Source: an uncultured Actinomycetes bacterium (GTDB lineage: Bacteria; Actinomycetota; Actinomycetes; Nanopelagicales; Nanopelagicaceae). Taken from it: DNA of 10,401 nucleotides. How positions within the stretch are numbered: position 1 is the stretch's first letter; every line of letters starts with the position of its first letter. Shown piece by piece: positions 7,543 to 10,401 of the stretch. The notes under the pieces are model-generated. The model was not told where the DNA came from, ran no database searches, and worked only from the letters and a program-made list of their open reading frames with translations. The stretch covers positions 1 through 10,401 of the forward strand of contig CAITAV010000126.1 in the NCBI GenBank assembly GCA_903890345.1, given 5' to 3'. Position numbers and translations under genes: made by a program.

Positions 7543-7566
7543 TCGAACGCTTAATCTGGCGTTCGA
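7543..7566. promoter_or_regulatory. Inverted repeat overlapping the recA SOS box
   Basis: TCGAACGC (7543-7550) and GCGTTCGA (7559-7566) form a perfect 8-bp inverted repeat around an 8-base spacer. The right arm supplies the left half-site of the SOS box, and the left arm places a second CGAAC half-site exactly 20 bp upstream of the one in the box. As RNA it would form a hairpin 7 bases after the DUF3046 stop, but no T-run follows. It may be an auxiliary LexA contact, an attenuating hairpin, or both. Confidence 0.45.
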
Positions 7567-7578
7567 ACAGGTGTTCGT
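7563..7578 (+). promoter_or_regulatory. LexA binding site (SOS box) of recA
   Basis: TCGAAC-AGGT-GTTCGT contains the perfect dyad CGAAC-N4-GTTCG, the LexA operator consensus of Actinobacteria and Gram-positive bacteria. It lies 139 bp upstream of the recA start. A possible -10 (CTTAAT, 7584-7589) 17 bp downstream of TTCGAA at 7562-7567 would place the box over the -35 region, where LexA would block polymerase. The box is seen; the exact promoter is uncertain. Confidence 0.85.
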
Positions 7579-7589
7579 ATATCCTTAAT

Positions 7590-7716
7590 CCTGTACAACC
7601 AGAGCGGTTCCATCCTCCGCCCACAGCCTTCCTCCAAAGCGCTTGGGCCGTCGGTGGGTCTCCGTACCTTCTGGACCGACACCAACGTCAATTGACGTTT
7701 CATCGAAAGGAAAGAA
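7590..7716 (+). promoter_or_regulatory. GC-rich 5' leader of recA with possible RNA structure
   Basis: If transcription starts just after the SOS box, recA has a leader of roughly 120 bases. Bases 7601-7680 hold 52 G/C out of 80 (65%), clearly above the neighbouring genes. Possible stems are CCAA/TTGG (7634-7637 with 7643-7646) and GTCGGT/ACCGAC (7650-7655 with 7675-7680). A competing pairing joins GGTG and GGTC (7653-7660) with GACC and CACC (7674-7683). A 13-codon reading frame, GTG at 7654 to TGA at 7693, has no ribosome binding site. Regulatory function is inference. Confidence 0.35.
7684..7699. repeat. Perfect 16-bp palindrome before the recA ribosome binding site
   Basis: AACGTCAATTGACGTT reads the same on both strands with no central spacer. 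It lies 6 bases upstream of the recA ribosome binding site (AAAGGA, 7706-7711). With no loop it is a poor RNA hairpin and looks more like a binding site for a dimeric protein, or a segment that pairs between RNA molecules. No regulator can be assigned. Confidence 0.5.
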
Positions 7717-8805
7717 GTGGCTACTGAAAAAAGTAATGACAAAGCTACAGAAAAAGCACAATCAGATCGTTCCAAAGCCCTAGACACAGCCCTTGCCCAG
7801 ATTGAACGTCAGTTTGGTAAGGGTTCGGTTATGAAGATGTCAGAGCGACAGAATCAAGTTGTTGAAGTAATTCCAACTGGTTCAATCGGACTCGACATCG
7901 CACTTGGAATTGGCGGCCTACCACGTGGTCGCATCGTAGAAATTTACGGACCAGAGTCATCAGGTAAGACAACACTGACACTGCATGCAATTGCTAATGC
8001 TCAAAAAGCTGGCGGCATCTGTGCATTCATCGATGCAGAACATGCATTTGATTCTGAGTACGCAAAGAAACTCGGTGTAGATATTGATGCACTCCTAGTT
8101 TCACAACCAGATACTGGTGAGCAAGCACTTGAAATTATGGACATGCTCATTCGTTCTGGCGCTCTTGATTTAGTTGTCGTTGACTCAGTTGCAGCTCTTG
8201 TTCCACGCGCTGAAATTGAAGGCGAAATGGGAGATTCTCATATGGGTCTTCAAGCTCGTTTGATGTCACAGGCACTTCGTAAAATTACTGGTGCACTTCA
8301 TCAATCAAAGACCACTGCAATTTTCATTAACCAACTTCGCGACAAGATCGGCGTCTTCTTTGGTTCTCCAGAGACAACAACCGGCGGTAAAGCACTTAAG
8401 TTCTACGCATCCGTTCGTTTAGATATCCGTCGCATCGAAACACTCAAAGATGGCCAAGACGCAGTCGGAAACCGTACTCGCGTCAAGGTTGTTAAGAACA
8501 AGATGGCTCCACCATTTAAGCAAGCAGAGTTCGACATTATTTACGGAACTGGTATCTCACGCGAAGGCTCACTAATCGATCTTGGCGTTGATATCGGAAT
8601 CGTTAAGAAATCTGGTGCTTGGTACACATACGAAGCAGATCAATTGGGTCAAGGCAAGGAAAACTCCCGCGCATTCCTTATTGATAATCCAGATCTTGCT
8701 AATGAGATCGAAACCAAGATTCGTGCCCACTTTGCAACACCTGTAGAAGTGGATCCAGCACTAGTCGCTGAAATCGATGAAGCAGCAGCAGAGGTTGATT
8801 TCTAA
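7717..8805 (+). CDS. recA: Recombinase RecA
   Basis: ATP-dependent strand-exchange protein of homologous recombination, and co-protease for LexA cleavage in the SOS response. The 362-residue sequence is complete. It has the N-terminal polymerisation helix (SKALDTALAQIERQFGKGSVM, about 19-39) and Walker A GPESSGKTT (78-86, Lys84). The catalytic Glu is in FIDAEHA (Glu108). The Walker B region is LVVVDSVAALVPRAE (152-166), with DNA-binding loop L1 directly after it and loop L2 around GSPETTTGGKALKFYAS. An acidic C-terminal tail ends the protein. The GTG at 7717 has AAAGGA 5 bases upstream and adds about a dozen residues before the E. coli start, common in Actinobacteria. No intein is present, unlike some mycobacterial recA genes. 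Codon choice is more biased than in neighbouring genes, consistent with high expression. Control by LexA is supported by the SOS box at 7563. Confidence 0.99.
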   Translation: MATEKSNDKATEKAQSDRSKALDTALAQIERQFGKGSVMKMSERQNQVVEVIPTGSIGLDIALGIGGLPRGRIVEIYGPESSGKTTLTLHAIANAQKAGGICAFIDAEHAFDSEYAKKLGVDIDALLVSQPDTGEQALEIMDMLIRSGALDLVVVDSVAALVPRAEIEGEMGDSHMGLQARLMSQALRKITGALHQSKTTAIFINQLRDKIGVFFGSPETTTGGKALKFYASVRLDIRRIETLKDGQDAVGNRTRVKVVKNKMAPPFKQAEFDIIYGTGISREGSLIDLGVDIGIVKKSGAWYTYEADQLGQGKENSRAFLIDNPDLANEIETKIRAHFATPVEVDPALVAEIDEAAAEVDF

Positions 8806-9308
8806 TTAGCCTTGATTTTGTAAAGGTTGAAAGAGGCGAAGGCTCTGACCCTTACTCAGTAGCTCACACAATTGCACTCAATGCACTTGTTACTAGAGCA
8901 AAGAGTAAGGGCGAGCTTCTCGCTCACCTTAAAAAGCGCGGTATTGAAGATGATGTTGCTCAAGCAACGATCTATAAATTAACCGAATCCGGCTTACTCA
9001 ATGATCAAGACTTTGCCCAGCAATGGACTGACTCTCGCACTCGTTCGAAGAAGTTATCTAAGCGAACCATTGCTGGCGAGCTGCGCCAGCGCGGTGTCGA
9101 TCAAGAGAGTATCGATTTAGCACTTGAAAGCATCACCGATGAGAGCGAATATCGAATGGCCTTTGAACTCGGCATGCGTAAGTTATCTACTATGTCGCGC
9201 CAAGAACCAGATGTGCAGATACGTCGAATCGAATCTCTTCTTGCACGAAAGGGTTTTGGATATTCAACTATTTCACGTGTGATGCGTGAACTAGATTTAC
9301 TTAATTAG
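8805..9308 (+). CDS. recX: RecX, RecA regulatory protein, with no canonical start codon
   Basis: RecX binds RecA filaments and blocks or modulates their growth. Translation of this frame gives DPYSVAHTIALNALVTRAKS, then KGELLAHLKKRGIED, ESGLLNDQDFAQQWTDSRTR, and KLSKRTIAGELRQRGVDQE, the helical three-helix repeats of RecX. It ends LARKGFGYSTISRVMRELDLL. The open frame begins after an in-frame TGA at 8796-8798. It has no ATG, GTG or TTG until an ATG at codon 118, after most of the domain. The best start is ATT at 8805-8807, sharing its A with the recA TAA (TAATT in place of the usual TAATG overlap) and preceded by GAGG at 8791-8794, 10 bases away. This gives 167 codons, a normal RecX length, with a reasonable N-terminus (Ser-Leu-Asp-Phe-Val after the start). 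A base error at 8807 or a -1 slip from recA are alternatives. Confidence 0.9.
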   Translation: MSLDFVKVERGEGSDPYSVAHTIALNALVTRAKSKGELLAHLKKRGIEDDVAQATIYKLTESGLLNDQDFAQQWTDSRTRSKKLSKRTIAGELRQRGVDQESIDLALESITDESEYRMAFELGMRKLSTMSRQEPDVQIRRIESLLARKGFGYSTISRVMRELDLLN

Positions 9309-9332
9309 TTTTTCTTAGCTAATTCTTTTTTG
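9303..9332 (+). terminator. Candidate weak terminator of recA-recX
   Basis: AATTAG (9303-9308, which includes the recX stop) pairs with CTAATT (9319-9324) around a 10-base loop and is followed by CTTTTTTG (9325-9332). The stem is A/T-rich and only 6 bp, so it would be weak. It lies exactly where a terminator is needed between convergent recX and ndgR. No T-run follows in the other direction. Confidence 0.4.
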
Positions 9333-10038
9333 CAAGGTGTTCAGTTAATCGAGCAGCCGTTGCAACCACTGCTGCTGCGTGTACGCGTCCTGGTTGACGC
9401 CCAAGGCGCTCTATAGGACCGCTAATACTGACGGCTGCAATAACTTTTCCATTTGGTCCACGCACTGGCGCAGATACGGATGTAACACCTGCTTCGCGTT
9501 CCCCAACCGATTGAGCCCATCCGCGGCGACGATCCGCAGCCAATTGCGCTGCAGTAAATCGTGCATTGGTTAGACCTCTGTGAATTTTTTCTGAGTCTTC
9601 CCACGCCAATAAAATTTGTGCAGCAGATCCTGCTTGCATAGTTAGGGCTGATCCAACCGGAACGCTGTCGCGCAATCCTGATAAACGTTCTGCGACCGCA
9701 ACACAGATTCGCACATCACCTTGACGTCTATAGAGCTGCGCACTCTCACCAGTGGCATCTCGAAGTGCTGCTAGCGCCGGCGCTGCAACTGCAATCAATC
9801 GATCTTCACCGGCAGCACTTGCTAATTCAGCAGAACGTTTTCCTAAGATAAATCTGCCTGTTAAATCGCGCGAAACTAATCTGTGGTGTTCAAGAGCCAC
9901 GGCCAAACGGTGGGCAGTAGGTCTTGCGATTCCTGTTGCGGCTACGAGTTCGGCCAAAGAGTGTGGACCTGATTCCAACGTGCCTAAAATCGCTACGGCT
10001 TTATCTAATACGCCGACTCCGCTATTATCTCTATCCAC
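9319..10038 (-). CDS. ndgR: NdgR/LtbR-type IclR-family regulator of leucine biosynthesis
   Basis: A 239-residue IclR-family transcription factor. The N-terminal winged helix-turn-helix covers about residues 8-60 (GVGVLDKAVAIL, ATGIARPTAHRLAVALEHHRLVSRD). The C-terminal IclR effector domain spans about 75-235, with ESAQLYRRQGDVRICVAVAE, RLSGLRDSVPVGS, the RRRGWAQSVGEREAGV block and SVSAPVRGPNGKVIAAVSISGPIERL. This is close to Streptomyces NdgR and Corynebacterium LtbR, which regulate leuCD (and other amino-acid genes) and lie divergently next to leuC, the same arrangement as here. The GTG start at 10038 follows a TAATAT -10 on this strand by 6 bases with no ribosome binding site, so the message is probably leaderless. 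The gene ends convergently 10 bp from recX. Autoregulation through the inverted repeat at 10052-10070 is likely but inferred. Confidence 0.93.
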   Translation of the reverse strand: MDRDNSGVGVLDKAVAILGTLESGPHSLAELVAATGIARPTAHRLAVALEHHRLVSRDLTGRFILGKRSAELASAAGEDRLIAVAAPALAALRDATGESAQLYRRQGDVRICVAVAERLSGLRDSVPVGSALTMQAGSAAQILLAWEDSEKIHRGLTNARFTAAQLAADRRRGWAQSVGEREAGVTSVSAPVRGPNGKVIAAVSISGPIERLGRQPGRVHAAAVVATAARLTEHLAKKN

Positions 10039-10074
10039 GATACGATATTAGCATCTCAATAAATGAGATGTCTA
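10039..10074 (-). promoter_or_regulatory. Candidate ndgR promoter, leaderless type
   Basis: On the minus strand, TAGACA (plus-strand 10069-10074, one mismatch to TTGACA) and TAATAT (plus-strand 10045-10050) are 18 bp apart. The ndgR GTG begins 6 bases after the -10. The inverted repeat at 10052-10070 fills the spacer of this promoter. Confidence 0.55.
10052..10070. promoter_or_regulatory. Inverted repeat in the ndgR-leuC intergenic region, probable NdgR operator
   Basis: CATCTCA (10052-10058) and TGAGATG (10064-10070) form a perfect 7-bp inverted repeat with a 5-base spacer, ATAAA. It lies within the ndgR promoter spacer and 6 bases upstream of the leuC ribosome binding site. In related Actinobacteria the NdgR/LtbR regulator binds the leuC upstream region, so this is the natural operator candidate. 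The repeat is seen; the binding is inferred. A possible leuC -10, TACGAT at 10041-10046, lies just upstream, which would put the repeat at the transcription start. Confidence 0.6.
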
Positions 10075-10075
10075 C

Positions 10076-10081
10076 AAGGAG
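10076..10081 (+). promoter_or_regulatory. Ribosome binding site of leuC
   Basis: AAGGAG lies 6 bases before the ATG at 10088. The nearer ATG at 10084 is in another frame and stops after three codons (ATG AAT GTC TAA), so it is not the start. Confidence 0.8.
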
Positions 10082-10087
10082 TGATGA

Positions 10088-10401
10088 ATGTCTAAGACGT
10101 TAGCGCAGAAGATTTGGGACGAACACATTGTTCGTAGCGCCGCGGGCGAACCAGATCTTTTGTACATCGATCTTCATCTCATCCATGAAGTAACAAGTCC
10201 GCAAGCCTTTGATGGTCTGCGCTTAAACAAGCGAGGCGTGCGTAGACCTGATCTGACAATTGCAACTGAAGATCACAATGTTCCTACGCTCAATATCGAT
10301 AAGCCAATTGCAGACCCAGTTTCTAAATTACAAGTCGATACCTTGCGCGCAAATTGCAAAGAGTTTGGCGTTCGTATTCACTCACTTGGAGACGCTGAAC
10401 A
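10088..10401 (+). CDS. leuC: 3-isopropylmalate dehydratase large subunit (3' end outside the window)
   Basis: The first 104 codons of the large, [4Fe-4S]-carrying subunit of isopropylmalate isomerase, which with LeuD converts 2-isopropylmalate to 3-isopropylmalate in leucine biosynthesis. The sequence begins MSKTLAQKIWDEHIV and contains the aconitase-superfamily N-terminal blocks LLYIDLHLIHEVTSPQAFDG (residues 24-43) and RPDLTIATEDHNVPT (53-67). The cluster cysteines lie further downstream in this family and are outside the window. The start is fixed by AAGGAG 6 bases upstream and by the MSKTL beginning. leuD would be expected next, beyond the right edge. The gene is divergent from ndgR, its likely regulator. 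Confidence 0.96.
   Translation, partial: MSKTLAQKIWDEHIVRSAAGEPDLLYIDLHLIHEVTSPQAFDGLRLNKRGVRRPDLTIATEDHNVPTLNIDKPIADPVSKLQVDTLRANCKEFGVRIHSLGDAE

Noticed and set aside
7547..7562. ClgR operator-like dyad (ACGC ... GCGT) upstream of recA
   Set aside because: ClgR sites as I recall them have five bases between CGC and GCG, whereas this one has eight, and the dyad is better explained by the CGAAC half-sites of the SOS region.
7717..8805. Intein in recA
   Set aside because: The protein is 362 residues and collinear with intein-free RecA across Walker A, L1, L2 and the C-terminal domain.
9752..10051. Plus-strand reading frame of 99 codons opposite ndgR
   Set aside because: It is antisense to the conserved HTH region of ndgR; the Ala/Ser/Arg-rich translation is what the opposite strand of this coding sequence gives.

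Overview
The window looks like a stretch of core chromosome from a low-GC, streamlined actinobacterium, most likely one of the freshwater Nanopelagicales (acI) lineages. The evidence is the gene content and order: RNase J, ftsK, a RodZ-like HTH/DUF4115 membrane protein, rimO, pgsA, cinA C-terminal domain, clgR, a TetR regulator, DUF3046, recA and recX. This order is typical of Actinobacteria. The A+T-rich codon use, short intergenic gaps, overlapping genes and several promoters that seem to give leaderless mRNAs also fit. The lineage below phylum is an inference.

Layout. Bases 1-809 are the 3' part of the RNase J gene. ftsK (879-3194) follows with its own promoter. After a 130-bp gap holding a hairpin comes the RodZ-like gene (3325-4089). 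rimO (4120-5502) has a promoter-like -10 placed for leaderless translation and overlaps pgsA (5499-6044) by 4 bp. Closely spaced genes follow on the same strand: cinA (6060), clgR (6573), TetR (6839) and DUF3046 (7338, overlapping TetR by 14 bp). A 181-bp gap, the longest in the window, carries a LexA-type SOS box, a GC-rich transcribed leader and a perfect 16-bp palindrome, and leads into recA (7717-8805). recX (8805-9308) overlaps the recA stop codon by one base. On the minus strand, ndgR (9319-10038) ends 10 bp from recX. It is divergent from leuC (10088 to the window end), with a 7-5-7 bp inverted repeat between them. No stretch longer than 300 bp lacks a gene.

How the genes work together. 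FtsK (chromosome segregation at the septum), RNase J (RNA decay), RimO (ribosomal protein S12 modification), PgsA (phosphatidylglycerol synthesis) and CinA/PncC (pyridine-nucleotide salvage) are housekeeping functions. ClgR controls protease genes in related bacteria. RecA and RecX are the SOS recombinase and its modulator. NdgR is the IclR-type regulator normally found next to leuCD, and here sits beside leuC as expected.

No mobile element, CRISPR array, phage gene, defence system or RNA gene was recognised, and I do not see an undescribed multi-gene system. The strongest unusual point is recX: the whole conserved RecX domain lies in an open frame with no ATG, GTG or TTG upstream of it. It can begin at an ATT codon that replaces ATG in the usual TAATG stop/start overlap with recA, or be made by -1 slippage at the recA stop. 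The recA leader is the second point of interest.
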